Positions 17,650 through 26,505 of a stretch of 64,000 nucleotides of DNA are shown here, piece by piece (positions within the stretch are counted from its first letter, which is position 1; the number at the start of each line of letters is the position of its first letter). Under the pieces are notes generated by a model. The model saw nothing but the letters and a program-made list of their open reading frames with translations. It ran no database searches and was not told where the DNA came from. This DNA comes from Bacteroidota bacterium (GTDB taxonomy: Bacteria; Bacteroidota; Bacteroidia; Bacteroidales; JACABE01). Position numbers and translations under genes: made by a program. The stretch spans positions 151,780-215,779 of the forward strand of contig JAPLDQ010000019.1 in NCBI GenBank assembly GCA_026391675.1, in the 5' to 3' direction.

Positions 17650-18585
17650 TTGAATACCAATAAAAAATATTTCATTTTTCTGCTGGCCATGCTTTCCATG
17701 CTCTTTTGGGGCATGTCGTTTGTATGGACCAAAATTGTGCTTGAATTCTATGCTCCGATTACTACTATATTTCTGCGATTAATTATATCATCCACCATTT
17801 TATATATCGTTCTTAAATTATCCAAACAATTACAAACAGTTAAAAATGAACATTATGGCCTGTTTATGATTTCAGCCTTGTTTGAGCCCTTGCTTTACTT
17901 CATGGGTGAGAACTTTGGACTCAGAGAAGTTTCCTCGACCGTAGCATCGGTAATTATTGCAACAATACCTGTAATAACACCCGTTTTTGCGCATTATATA
18001 CTGAAAGAAAAAGTCACCATCTATAATATTTTGGGTATTATCATATCATTTATCGGAATAATTGTAATGATATTCGACCGCAATCTGAATTTTACCGCAT
18101 CACCCAAAGGTATTGCATTGCTTTTTGTAGCAGTATTTTCTACCATAGGTTATGCAATATCTATTAAGAAATTAGCCATTCATTATCAATCACCGACAAT
18201 TATAACATTTCAGAATATTATTGGTGTTTTTTACTTTTTACCATTGTTTATGTATTTCGACATGAATGAGTTTTTAGCTATAAGACCTTCATTCAAAGCA
18301 GTAGCATCTTTGTTCGAGCTGGCTATATTTGCATCTTCACTGGCTTTTATCTGTTATATACATGTTGTAAGTAAAATCGGTGTGAGCAGGGCCAATATAT
18401 TTACGAATTTAATCCCTATAGTAACAGCTGTCTTCTCCTATTTTTTACTCGACGAAAGCTTTAATATTGCTAAAATTATAGGTATTACTATCGTAATCGG
18501 AGGTGTTTTCCTCTCGCAAATGGATAAATTAATATTGCGGGTAAATAATGCTAATGAATTGAGACGAAACGCCAGACAAGAATAA
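17650..18585 (+). CDS. EamA/DMT family transporter
   Basis: About 311 residues with ten hydrophobic helices arranged as two EamA repeats (roughly residues 8-135 and 150-290). Hallmarks are the N-terminal FWGMSFVWTK and the repeat-2 end LDESFNIAKIIGITIVIGGVFL. The family exports small metabolites such as amino acids or nucleotide precursors; the substrate is not predictable. The start is uncertain: TTG 17650 gives a normal N-terminus, ATG 17689 would begin just before the first helix, and TTG 17602 lies inside the promoter box. Confidence 0.85.
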   Translation: MNTNKKYFIFLLAMLSMLFWGMSFVWTKIVLEFYAPITTIFLRLIISSTILYIVLKLSKQLQTVKNEHYGLFMISALFEPLLYFMGENFGLREVSSTVASVIIATIPVITPVFAHYILKEKVTIYNILGIIISFIGIIVMIFDRNLNFTASPKGIALLFVAVFSTIGYAISIKKLAIHYQSPTIITFQNIIGVFYFLPLFMYFDMNEFLAIRPSFKAVASLFELAIFASSLAFICYIHVVSKIGVSRANIFTNLIPIVTAVFSYFLLDESFNIAKIIGITIVIGGVFLSQMDKLILRVNNANELRRNARQE

Positions 18586-19102
18586 TGTTAGCCACTAAGG
18601 CACGAAGACACAAAGAATTAAAAGTTAAGAATTAATAATGAATAATGAAGGCAACACTGTTTACTGTTTACTAATTTCCTAATTCCTAATTAATCATTGT
18701 TGTCCGGTTAAAATAATTTTATGTAAAAAACACCCATATTTTATTATGTCCCTACGGGACATTAAAAAAAGCAGGGTTTATTTTTTTCTACCAACATTTT
18801 ATCCCTACGGGATTGTCCCGTTAGGGACATGATATTGGTAGAATGTATGTTATAATAAAATCTAAACGTCCCATTAGGGACGTGATAAAGTTTAACCGGA
18901 CAACAGTGATTACTAATTCCTAATTCCTAATTATTCTCCGTACCTTAGTATCTTTGTTGTAAAACATATTTGATTCTTTGTGCATTCTTGCATTTGTGAA
19001 AAAAACAATTGATTCTTAGTGCCTTAGTGCCTTTGTGACAAAAAATAAATTAAATTTATTAAAAAAAATCAGAAAAAAGGCTTTTAAAATTAAATATTTT
19101 TA
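18586..19102. repeat. Gene-free region with repeat families around a MITE-like element
   Basis: Contains CACTAAGGCACGAAGACAC-type repeats (18592-18612), a CTAATTCCTAATTCCTAATT run (18671-18690) that resumes after the MITE-like element (18913-18932), and the reversed form CTTAGTGCCTTAGTGCC (19017-19035). No ORF. The MITE-like element is listed separately. Confidence 0.65.
18698..18905. mobile_element. 208-bp MITE-like element with 15-bp terminal inverted repeats
   Basis: TGTTGTCCGGTTAAA (18698-18712) and its exact complement TTTAACCGGACAACA (18891-18905) bound a non-coding segment. The interior holds three palindromes of one theme: ATGTCCCTACGGGACAT, ATCCCTACGGGAT followed by GTCCCGTTAGGGAC, and ACGTCCCATTAGGGACGT. 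It is inserted in a CTAATTCCTAATT repeat. No transposase is encoded, so movement would need one in trans. A target-site duplication is not evident. Confidence 0.6.
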
Positions 19103-19110
19103 TATTTTTG
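19103..19110 (+). promoter_or_regulatory. -7 box (TATTTTTG) of the tRNA pair
   Basis: A perfect TAnnTTTG ending 12 bp before the first tRNA base. Confidence 0.55.
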
Positions 19111-19122
19111 CAGTCCCAATTT

Positions 19123-19196
19123 GGCGAGGTAGCTCAGATGGTTAGAGCGTCGGATTCATAACCCGGAGGTCACGAGTTCAACTCTCGTTCTCGCTA
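19123..19196 (+). tRNA. tRNA-Met (CAT)
   Basis: A 74-nt cloverleaf. The acceptor GGCGAGG pairs with TCTCGCT (G-U at both ends), the D arm is GCTCAGATGGTTAGAGC, the anticodon loop TTCATAA carries CAT, and the T arm is ACGAG-TTCAACT-CTCGT. The discriminator is A and no CCA is encoded. The last anticodon-stem pair is A-C. A tRNA-Ile2 (lysidine-modified CAT) cannot be excluded, but the overall sequence resembles elongator Met. Confidence 0.88.
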
Positions 19197-19217
19197 CTGA
19201 AAATGTTCTTAAATTAT

Positions 19218-19293
19218 TGTCCTGTGGTGTAATTGGCAACACGTCTGATTCTGGATCAGAAGAGTTTAGGTTCGAGACCTAACAGGACAACCA
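19218..19293 (+). tRNA. tRNA-Gln (CTG)
   Basis: The acceptor TGTCCTG pairs perfectly with CAGGACA. The anticodon loop TTCTGGA carries CTG, the T stem TTAGG pairs with CCTAA, the discriminator is A, and CCA is encoded (19291-19293). It is 21 bp after tRNA-Met and shares its promoter and terminator. Confidence 0.9.
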
Positions 19294-19300
19294 TAATATA

Positions 19301-19333
19301 AAGGTTTACAATCAGTTTGTAAACCTTTTTTTA
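19301..19333 (+). terminator. Terminator of the tRNA operon
   Basis: AAGGTTTACAA and TTGTAAACCTT form an 11-bp stem with a short loop, followed by a T run. Confidence 0.88.
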
Positions 19334-19617
19334 TTTCGAGATTTGGTGATTTGGCGATTGATTTAAATTGGCACGCAGATGACACTGATTTATAATGATT
19401 TGCGCTGATACTGTTGCCTATTGTCTAATGCCTATTGCCTAGTCCCTTTTTTACCACTAAGGCACTAAGGACACTAAGTTACACTAAGAAGATTTGTTGA
19501 TTTAGCGATTTATAAAAAAAATGAAACGTGGAGAACACGGATTATTATCGATTTACACTGGTACTACAAAGGGTACCTTAACTCCAAGTACTCCAAGTAC
19601 TCCAAGTACATCTTTAG
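19334..19617. repeat. Repeat-filled gap after the tRNAs
   Basis: Holds GATTTGGTGATTTGGCGATT (19341-19360), a GCCTATTGTCTAATGCCTATTGCC run (about 19416-19440), ACCACTAAGGCACTAAGG (19453-19470) and four 9-bp units of ACTCCAAGT (around 19579-19610). Each has relatives elsewhere in the window (22502, 26645, 25182). A 61-codon ORF here is only repeat translation. Confidence 0.65.
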
Positions 19618-20148
19618 CTATAAAATCAGAAAAAATCCATCCAAAAAGAAAAATAAACCTACTGAGCCGACTGCCATTGCCAGATACCAGAGGAATTTCC
19701 TTTTAATCAAAGCAGCTATTGATGAAAGTAAAATAGATATTTGCAGAAAAATCACTGCTTCACCAAAAGTTTTGGAATGTTTTTGAGCATCATCTCTCAA
19801 TGTTTCCAGTTTTTCAGCATCCTTCTTTATTTCTTCCTTTTCTGCTTCATACTTTTTTACCTGATCAGCATACTTATTTATTTTATTGGTATAAGCCTCA
19901 ATATTCTCTTTGTCATTCTTAGGAATTCTGTTTAATTCCAGTTCAAGTTCATCTTTCCCGATTTCGTGAAGATACAATTTGAGACTTTTGTTCTGGAAAT
20001 ACGACCATTTATTGGATGCCTCTTCCTGATTTAAAACAGATTTTGTTGAAAAACCGCCACCTTTAAATGTTGACAGTGTGGCACAAACCGCAAAAATAAT
20101 AGTTGTCAATGCTAAATAATTCAGCCATGGTTCTTTATCTTCAGCCAT
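19618..20148 (-). CDS. DUF4337-type membrane protein
   Basis: 176 residues with an N-terminal membrane helix (LNYLALTTIIFAVCATLSTF), a periplasmic or cytoplasmic coiled-coil segment rich in Lys/Glu (about 60-125), and two C-terminal helices. The N-terminal EPWLNYLALTT and GFSTKS followed by NQEEASNKWSYFQNKSLK match my memory of the DUF4337 family. Function unknown. It is a single gene on the minus strand, divergent from the GH2 gene. Confidence 0.75.
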   Translation of the reverse strand: MAEDKEPWLNYLALTTIIFAVCATLSTFKGGGFSTKSVLNQEEASNKWSYFQNKSLKLYLHEIGKDELELELNRIPKNDKENIEAYTNKINKYADQVKKYEAEKEEIKKDAEKLETLRDDAQKHSKTFGEAVIFLQISILLSSIAALIKRKFLWYLAMAVGSVGLFFFLDGFFLIL

Positions 20149-20274
20149 ATTATTTGATATTTTATTTTAATTGATTATTTATATTTTTCTATTCTTAAAC
20201 ACTTAAATAAAATAAAAGTTATAAAAAAATATCGCTTCTTGTAAAAGCGAAATTTATCTATTAAATTATTTCCC

Positions 20275-20282
20275 TATTTTTG
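20275..20282 (+). promoter_or_regulatory. -7 box (TATTTTTG) of the GH2 gene
   Basis: A perfect TAnnTTTG 22 bp before the ATG at 20305. Confidence 0.5.
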
Positions 20283-20304
20283 TAAAAATTAAGATACTTA
20301 ACTT

Positions 20305-22353
20305 ATGAAAACTTCATCACTTAAACTAGGTATTATCGTAGTTTTATTGACGGCACTTCCTTTAGTTTCGTTTTCGCGGGATACTAAAGCTTTAAATAAC
20401 GGATGGGAATTTGTAAAGTCAACTACTACTATAGATTCTATAGTAAAAGTTGAAGGCTGGCAACAAATAAACATTCCCCATACCTGGAACAATACTGATG
20501 CTCAGTCAGGTAATGGATTTTATGCCGGTACAGCATGGTATCGCCACAAACTTGATATTACTGCTGACAGCATTAATAAAAGGTTTTATCTTAAATTTGA
20601 AGGTGTAGGTCAGGTAGCTGATATTTATATCAACGGCAAGCATGCCGGCAATCATAAAGGTTCATACAGTGCATTTTGCGTTGACATCAGCCGTTTAGTT
20701 AAACATAGCGGTGATAACTGGGTTTATGTAAGGGTAAATAACGAAACCAACCCTGCGTTGCTGCCTGCAGAGAATTTTCTTTTTACCACTTTCGGTGGTA
20801 TCTATCGTCCGGTTTCTTTTATTACTACCGAAGACCTTCATTTTACCTTACTCGATAATGGTGCTTCAGGTGTTTATATCCGTCAGAAAAATGTAAGTGC
20901 TGAATCTGCTGATATTTCTATTGCATGCAAGCTTGAGAATAATACGCATTTTAGCAAGGATATTCAATTGATAACTACTATTACAGATGCAAAAGGAAAT
21001 AAAGTAAGTGAAACAATCCTGCCTTTTAGTGTTTTGCCCACAGGTATCCGTTCCTATTCTACCGAAATCAAGCTTTTAAAGCCTCATTTGTGGAATGCCA
21101 AACCTGATCCTTACCTTTATAATGTAAAAGTAAGTTTAGTGTATGATGGAAAACCTATTGATGAAATAAATCAGCCTTTAGGGGTAAGAAGTTTCAGCAT
21201 CGACAAACAAAAAGGCTTTATTCTGAATGGTAAACCTTATCGTTTGTATGGCGTGAGCCGGCATCAGGAAATAGAAAACTACGGCAATGCTTTAAGCAAC
21301 GAACAGCATTTTGAGGATATGAAACTTATTATGGAAGTTGGAGCTACATCGGTTCGCCTGGCACATTATCAGCAATCAGAATATATGTATCATCTCTGTG
21401 ATTCATTAGGGATAGTATGCTGGGCCGAAATTCCCTTTGTAGGAATATGGACAGGACAGGAAACCGAGAATGCCAAACAGCAATTGGTTGAACTAATCAG
21501 GCAGAACTTTAATCATCCTTCCATCTATGTTTGGGGTTTGCATAATGAAGTGGGTAAACCCGATGGTTTGTATTCAGGACAGCTTACTGTGATATTAAAT
21601 GATGTGGCTAAAACAGAAGATCCTGACCGCTATACAGTATCCGTTACCAATCAGTGGTGGATTAAGGATCATCCTGTACATTTTCATGCCGATTTGCAGG
21701 CCTGCAATCAATACAGTGGCTGGTACGGTGGTAAGGCCGATGAGCTGAACAAGTTTATCAACAATTGGTATAAATCCACGCCTGATATTCCTATTTGCAT
21801 TTCGGAGTATGGTGCCGAAGGCAACCCTGCCCACCAAACAGCTGACATGACACCGCCGGCACCGCTGGGTAAGTTCTTCCCGGAAACCTATCAGACTTAT
21901 TATCATGAAAAGACCTGGGCCATCTTAAACAATCATCCCGAAGTATGGGCCAGCTATATATGGAATATGTTTGACTTTACCTGTCCGCTCTGGGACAGGG
22001 GCAGCATGAAAGGCCGCAATCAGAAAGGACTGATTACCTAAGACAGGAAATTAAAGAAGGATTGTTTCTACTGGTACAAGGCCAACTGGAGCAAAGAGCC
22101 GGTATTGTACATTACCGGACGTCGCTTTACTGAGCGCGACAGTCTGAACGATAATTTCACCGTTTATTGTAATTTCGACAAACCCATACTCGAAGTTAAT
22201 GGTAAGAAAATGCCTGAAATTAATGCCGGACTCACACCGGTTCATTATGTATGGAATAATATCAAGCTGCGCAAAGGAAAGAATAAGATAAAAACTTATG
22301 CAAAACTAAATGGCAAAACGATTATTGATAGCTATGAGATAAGTGTGAGATAG
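20305..22353 (+). pseudogene. GH2 beta-galactosidase-like glycosidase, interrupted by an in-frame TAA
   Basis: The frame runs from ATG 20305, stops at TAA 22039-22041 (578 codons), and continues in the same frame to 22353, giving 682 codons in all. Domains: signal peptide (~1-24), GH2 sugar-binding domain (27-180), Ig-like domain (~190-300), then a TIM barrel with acid/base E415 in LHNE and nucleophile E501 in SEYGAEG. Around the stop the protein reads NQKGLIT-stop-DRKLKKDCFYWYKANWS, where homologues have Tyr or His, so one base change from TAT/TAC explains the stop. The catalytic barrel is nearly complete before it; the lost part is the conserved barrel end and the C-terminal beta-sandwich. 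Call it a recent pseudogene or a sequencing error. A stable truncated enzyme is possible. Confidence 0.85.
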
Positions 22354-22387
22354 TTATAAGTTATGAGTTATGAGATACGGTGATATT

Positions 22388-22538
22388 CATCGGGCGCTGA
22401 GCGGAGTCGAAGCGCAGTTGAAATATGTCGATTTAATGATTTTGCAACTACACTTCGACTCCGCTCAGTGTCCGGCAATCCAAGTACTCAAGGCACTTTT
22501 TACCACTAAGGCACTAAGGGCACTAAGTTACACCAAGG
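22388..22538. repeat. Inverted pair of CTTCGACTCCGCTCAG repeats plus CACTAAGG repeat
   Basis: GCGCTGAGCGGAGTCGAAGCG (21 bp, from 22389) and ACTTCGACTCCGCTCAGTG (19 bp, from 22453) are inverted copies of the family seen at 8104. ACCACTAAGGCACTAAGGG (22502-22520) belongs to the family at 19453. Confidence 0.65.
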
Positions 22539-22636
22539 ATTGATATAATGAGGCAAACAATGAGATCAAAATTTTAGAATAAATTTTAATTTACATACTT
22601 AGTAAGTTACTCCCCTGAATCCTTTGCTTTTGAAAA

Positions 22637-22831
22637 TCAAAAATCAAGTTGTTTAAAATTATTCAACATAAAGAGATGACATATATTAATCCCTTCCTGT
22701 GCATTTTCATACTTGCGCTGTATTGAATGTGTTCCAACTTCCTGATCAATACTATTAACTTCCTGATCTTTATTAATAAATTCTGCAACTGCTGTTATAG
22801 AATTTATGTTATTCCCAATTATTGTTTCCAT
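22637..22831 (-). CDS. Small hypothetical protein (64 aa) with regulon promoter
   Basis: A 64-residue ORF beginning METIIGNNINSIT with no recognisable family, signal peptide or membrane segment, and two cysteine-free halves apart from one Cys near residue 51. By itself it would be weak. It is kept because a copy of the 66-bp regulon promoter (22888-22953) points at it, with a 56-nt leader from the -7 box to ATG 22831. No partner gene is adjacent. It could also be the remnant of a larger gene. Confidence 0.45.
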   Translation of the reverse strand: METIIGNNINSITAVAEFINKDQEVNSIDQEVGTHSIQRKYENAQEGINICHLFMLNNFKQLDF

Positions 22832-22887
22832 TTTTTATTAAATTAATTTCCGCTTCCGGCGGAACAAATTGAATTGTATTGATGATG

Positions 22888-22953
22888 TAAAATTACTTCC
22901 GTAAACCCGGGAAAGTGTTTTATAATTTTTTAAAAAACTTACATCATTCACAG
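22888..22953 (-). promoter_or_regulatory. Regulon promoter copy A
   Basis: Read on the minus strand: CTGTGAATGATGTAA, 11 bp, AATTATAAAA, 22 bp, TAATTTTA. This is the most distant copy, about 13 kb from the main island, in front of the 64-codon ORF. Confidence 0.7.
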
Positions 22954-23115
22954 ATTCACGCTGATAAAAAAGCTTATAAATTTTAAAGTATATTAATTAG
23001 CTGTTTAAAATATAATGTGTGATTAGTTATAAATCGTGAATTATAAAAAGTTAATAAACAATAAAACTTACCCTCCGGGCACAGGCTTTTAGTTTTAATA
23101 GTTTACCTTTACCGG

Positions 23116-23796
23116 ATGAGAAAGCTGATAATATACATTGTATTCCTGTGCATCCCTCTTGCCAATAACGCCCGTGTAAGTTCATATGAAGCGATTAAAA
23201 CTGATAATAATGATATTTACAGCCTGCTGAACCTGGCCGGAAGCGGTTTATCAAAAGATGTATTCCTGATGGCCGTTAAAGGAATGGGAAAGCTTGAACA
23301 GCAAGGCTTACTGCATAATTCCAATCTGCTTACCATCGCAGATTATTCGCAATCGAGCAATAAAAAGCGCCTCTATGTTATTGATTTAGCAAACAAAAAG
23401 CTGTTGTTTAACACTTATGTTGCCCATGGCCGGAATTCAGGGGATGAATTTGCAAAGAATTTTTCCAATGATAACGGAAGTTTAAAAAGCAGTCTGGGCT
23501 TTTTTATTACCGAGCAGCCCATTATGGGCAGTCATACCGGTTTTTCGCTACAGATTAAAGGGCTTGAAAAAGGATTTAACGATAATGCGCTTCAACGTGC
23601 CATTATTATCCATTCAGCGGAATATGCCACCGAAAATTTTATTAAAAAGAACGGCCGGCTGGGAAGAAGTTACGGATGCCCTGTCCTTCCTCCGGATATG
23701 AATAAAGCTATTATTGAAACTATAAAAGGTGGAAGCTGCCTGTTTATCTATCATCCCGACAAACATTATATCAGCAGTTCAGATTTACTTAATTAA
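23116..23796 (+). CDS. Murein L,D-transpeptidase catalytic domain protein (YkuD_2 type)
   Basis: 226 residues with a signal peptide (1-19) and a single catalytic domain. LYVIDLANKKLLFNTYVAHGRNSGD, the loop SSLGFF, IIHSAEY and the catalytic R-SYGCPVLP (C188) are the hallmarks of the secreted YkuD_2 transpeptidase-like family. It would form or edit 3-3 peptide cross-links or attach proteins to peptidoglycan in the periplasm. It converges with another L,D-transpeptidase gene and the two coding regions overlap by 12 bp at their 3' ends. Confidence 0.87.
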   Translation: MRKLIIYIVFLCIPLANNARVSSYEAIKTDNNDIYSLLNLAGSGLSKDVFLMAVKGMGKLEQQGLLHNSNLLTIADYSQSSNKKRLYVIDLANKKLLFNTYVAHGRNSGDEFAKNFSNDNGSLKSSLGFFITEQPIMGSHTGFSLQIKGLEKGFNDNALQRAIIIHSAEYATENFIKKNGRLGRSYGCPVLPPDMNKAIIETIKGGSCLFIYHPDKHYISSSDLLN

Positions 23797-25038
23797 TCCA
23801 TATTCATCTTTCAGAAAACTTACTTTATTTCCTGTTACCGTTAGTGGCATATAGATAATAAATACAGCCACCTTATGGCTTAATGCCAGGGATGAGGATA
23901 CCGTATTTTTCTTTCCTTTTTTCAATTCCTCAATATCAATTTTGCCTTTCAACAGAAAATCTGCGAGTTCAAATGGTTTTTCGAGCCGGACACAACCATG
24001 GCTCAGAAAGCGGTATTCCTTTGCAAATGCACCCTGCCAGCTGGTTGCATGTAAAAAAATGCTAAATGGATTTTGCAGGTTAAATTTCAAGACCCCCAGT
24101 GAATTTTCAGCACCTGTAGATTGGCGGAAATAATAAGGGAAATTGGTTTCATTATATGAATTCCAGTTGAGCTCAGCATCATCTATTACATTTCCTTTAC
24201 CGTCAACCACATCAAAATTATGCTGCTCAAGGTAATTCGCATTCTTCTGAACTTTTGGCAATATCTCTTTTCCGGCAACAGAAAATGGTACATTCCAGTT
24301 AGGAAAACAAATAATATTGGTAATATAAGATGCTATTGTAGGTGTCGGGGTTTTTGTTTTCCCGACGACTGTCCGCATCCTTATCAATAAGCTGTCATTG
24401 CGGTAATACTCAGCTTCAGTTGCTGGAATATTAACGACAATATATTCAGTATGATGATTAAAACTCAGAAACCGCCTGTAATTCAGGGCGAGTAAGAGCG
24501 TATTGTATTTTACACTGTCTTTTGAGCTGATGGAATCATTCAGGAATTTCTTTAAGATGAGGTAATCATGATCCTTACATTCGAGTTTCTTAATAATTTT
24601 TGAAATATTTGCCCTCTTCCTGAAATTCAGCAACTGACTGATAAAGATAGTGTCGTTGTTATGATTTACTTCATCGTAATCAAAACTTACATTACCCTGC
24701 TGACAGCATTTAATATAATTTAAAATGATGGAAGTAATCTGCCTGTCGGTTTGGGCCATGAGCAAACTGTCGATTGAGATGCTGTGAATAAAGGTATTTC
24801 GGATGACATCGATATCAGCCTTATTGGAATTCAAACCGGTATTCTCTGTTTTTTCGATAATGCTGAGCCAATCGTAGGCTCTTTTTAAATTTCTTCCGTT
24901 GGATAACCAATACAATTTCTGATGGGTAAAGGTATAGAATTTCTGAACGATTGCATCGTCCCTTACCACTACATGCTGGGTAAAAGCAGGGACTATCAGT
25001 AAACTAAATAAGAGGATAAAAAGAAGTCTGAGTTGCAT
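23785..25038 (-). CDS. L,D-transpeptidase with N-terminal scaffold domain (YcbB-like)
   Basis: From ATG 25038 it has 417 residues: a signal peptide (MQLRLLFILLFSLLIVPAFTQ), an N-terminal helical scaffold domain (about 20-190), then a YkuD catalytic domain with IVVNIPATEAEYY, IICFPNWNVP, IFLHAT and the active-site SHGCVRLEKP (C349). No peptidoglycan-binding domain is seen, so it is shorter than E. coli YcbB. An upstream TTG/ATG at 25140 would add 34 residues ahead of the signal peptide and is unlikely. It makes meso-DAP cross-links in peptidoglycan by family precedent. Confidence 0.87.
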   Translation of the reverse strand: MQLRLLFILLFSLLIVPAFTQHVVVRDDAIVQKFYTFTHQKLYWLSNGRNLKRAYDWLSIIEKTENTGLNSNKADIDVIRNTFIHSISIDSLLMAQTDRQITSIILNYIKCCQQGNVSFDYDEVNHNNDTIFISQLLNFRKRANISKIIKKLECKDHDYLILKKFLNDSISSKDSVKYNTLLLALNYRRFLSFNHHTEYIVVNIPATEAEYYRNDSLLIRMRTVVGKTKTPTPTIASYITNIICFPNWNVPFSVAGKEILPKVQKNANYLEQHNFDVVDGKGNVIDDAELNWNSYNETNFPYYFRQSTGAENSLGVLKFNLQNPFSIFLHATSWQGAFAKEYRFLSHGCVRLEKPFELADFLLKGKIDIEELKKGKKNTVSSSLALSHKVAVFIIYMPLTVTGNKVSFLKDEYGLIK

Positions 25039-25398
25039 TGTATCATATTTTATTTTTTTTGCATAAAAGAGGAAAACACATCTATCGAATAGATTTACAG
25101 CAACAAAATTAGCTATCACATACGCAATAGTGTTATACAATAAAGGAAATAAGTTATATCTTTCACACTTGATGGGACTTTAAGTACTTAGAGTACTTGG
25201 AGTACTTAAAGTTTGGGTGATTTCCCACTAATCAGCGTTAATCAGTTAATTTTGAATTGTATATTTTTGTTTTTAACACAACACCTCTTCAAGTTTAACT
25301 CTAAAATTACGATGCCGCCATTTAGATCTTCCGACTTAAATCAAATAATTCATAAATCTATGAACGATGTATATAATCAAATGCTAAGAAAAAACATT
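25039..25398. repeat. 360-bp gap with 31-bp GTACTT repeat
   Basis: The left part is the likely promoter region of the transpeptidase gene. At 25182-25212 lies a 31-bp AGTACTT-based repeat identical to one at 26506-26536. The rest is AT-rich with no supported gene; a 70-codon ORF from 25213 was rejected. Confidence 0.55.
25182..25212. repeat. 31-bp repeat, left copy
   Basis: Units of AAGTACTTAGAGTACTTGG, identical over 31 bp to 26506-26536 in the same orientation; the two copies flank the exchanger gene. Confidence 0.85.
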
Positions 25399-26463
25399 TT
25401 AACTTATCGCAAACAAACCCAATAATCCGACAAGGTAAATAATTACTACAATCAATGAGTCAATACCCATCCAGAATATCTGTTTTCGCGGGCGGAACAT
25501 TAATCCCCAGATATAGATAATGGTAAGGAGAACACCTAAAGCCGTAAGATAAATATCAGTATTTTGCGCCAGTGGAAGCGCAGATTTTCCTGAAAGATAA
25601 GTAGCCAGTATAAATAAAACTGGCAAAAATGCATTGCCGCCAAAAATATCACTCACAGCCATCTGATAATCCTTCAGTTTCATGGAAGCCAGTCCTGTAG
25701 AAACTTCTGGAAGTGCAGTGGCAGCAGCTAAAATGGTAGCGCCAAACAATACACCTGTCATGCCAATATTTTTTGCTATGGCTTCACCGGTAATTTCCAA
25801 AGCTACTCCTGCCAATAATGTAAGAAGTGAACAGACTGTAAAAACTAAAATTACTGAGGGAATAGTTGTTCCCTTTTGCATGGCTAGATCAAACTTCTTT
25901 ACCTTGCTGTGCCCTCTCTTCTCTTTCTGTGTATCGGGCAAATCGCCTAATTTATGCCATGGCAAACTGGTTCTTGCTTTGCCTATCATATAGATACCGG
26001 CAATCCATACTATCAAAATTACGATTTCTACAGGAGAAATACCATGATAAATTATTGTGGGCTTCAACTGGTTACCCAATACAACCAGGGTCAGAACTGT
26101 AATTACCATCAGGCCTTCAAGCACAAGTATCAGCGATGCTGCACGATAGGTAAGCGGATCCTTTTTACCCAGGCCGAAAACATCCAGTACAACCAAAACT
26201 ACTGTTTGAATGGCAATACCTCCGAGTATATTACCTATGGCCAGTTCCAGATTGTTATTTAATGCAGCACTGACTGTAATGGCAATTTCAGGAAGATTGG
26301 TTACAATGGCAAGCAAAATCATTCCGCCCAATGCTTCACCAAGACCAAAATGGGTAGTGAGAATATCAGCAGTTTTAGATAACTTGATTCCTGAAAACCA
26401 TATAACAATAACACTTACACCGAAAATAAGTATAAGTAGCGGCATCGAAAGGGTTTCTATCAT
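25399..26463 (-). CDS. Sodium/calcium exchanger (CaCA) family membrane protein
   Basis: About 354 residues with roughly 11 hydrophobic segments and two inverted alpha-repeats. The first is GEALGGMILLAIVTNLPEIA followed by GNILGGIA, the second GATILAAATALPEVSTG followed by SDIFGGNAF. These carry the conserved acidic residues of the cation pore. ATG 26463 is preferred because the TTG at 26487 only adds an unlikely N-terminal stretch. It would exchange Na+ or H+ for Ca2+ across the inner membrane; the ion is not certain. Flanked by identical 31-bp repeats. Confidence 0.86.
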   Translation of the reverse strand: MIETLSMPLLILIFGVSVIVIWFSGIKLSKTADILTTHFGLGEALGGMILLAIVTNLPEIAITVSAALNNNLELAIGNILGGIAIQTVVLVVLDVFGLGKKDPLTYRAASLILVLEGLMVITVLTLVVLGNQLKPTIIYHGISPVEIVILIVWIAGIYMIGKARTSLPWHKLGDLPDTQKEKRGHSKVKKFDLAMQKGTTIPSVILVFTVCSLLTLLAGVALEITGEAIAKNIGMTGVLFGATILAAATALPEVSTGLASMKLKDYQMAVSDIFGGNAFLPVLFILATYLSGKSALPLAQNTDIYLTALGVLLTIIYIWGLMFRPRKQIFWMGIDSLIVVIIYLVGLLGLFAIS

Positions 26464-26505
26464 TTGTTTAAAGATGAAGTAAAACAATAATTAAATTAGT
26501 ACTTA

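Noticed and set aside
17580-17732. N-terminal extension of the metallophosphoesterase to 17732
   Set aside because: The extra 51 residues have no similarity to the family and would cross the divergent promoter and the transporter start.
19521-19706. 61-codon ORF with TPSTPSTPST repeats
   Set aside because: The peptide is a product of the ACTCCAAGT DNA repeat and overlaps the DUF4337 gene.
20232-20250. Hairpin TCGCTT...AAGCGA upstream of the GH2 gene as a regulator of that gene
   Set aside because: On the plus strand it lacks a T run and lies upstream of the promoter box; no role could be supported.
22039-22041. Stop-codon recoding or selenocysteine at the GH2 stop
   Set aside because: The codon is TAA, not TGA, and TAA ends many other genes in the window.
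23017-23048. GTGTGATTAGTTATA followed by AATTATAAAA upstream of the YkuD_2 gene
   Set aside because: It resembles the regulon motif, but the spacer is 7 instead of 11 bp and the first half-site core ATGTAA is absent.
25213-25425. 70-codon ORF on the plus strand
   Set aside because: No promoter, no recognisable family, and it ends inside the exchanger gene on the opposite strand.
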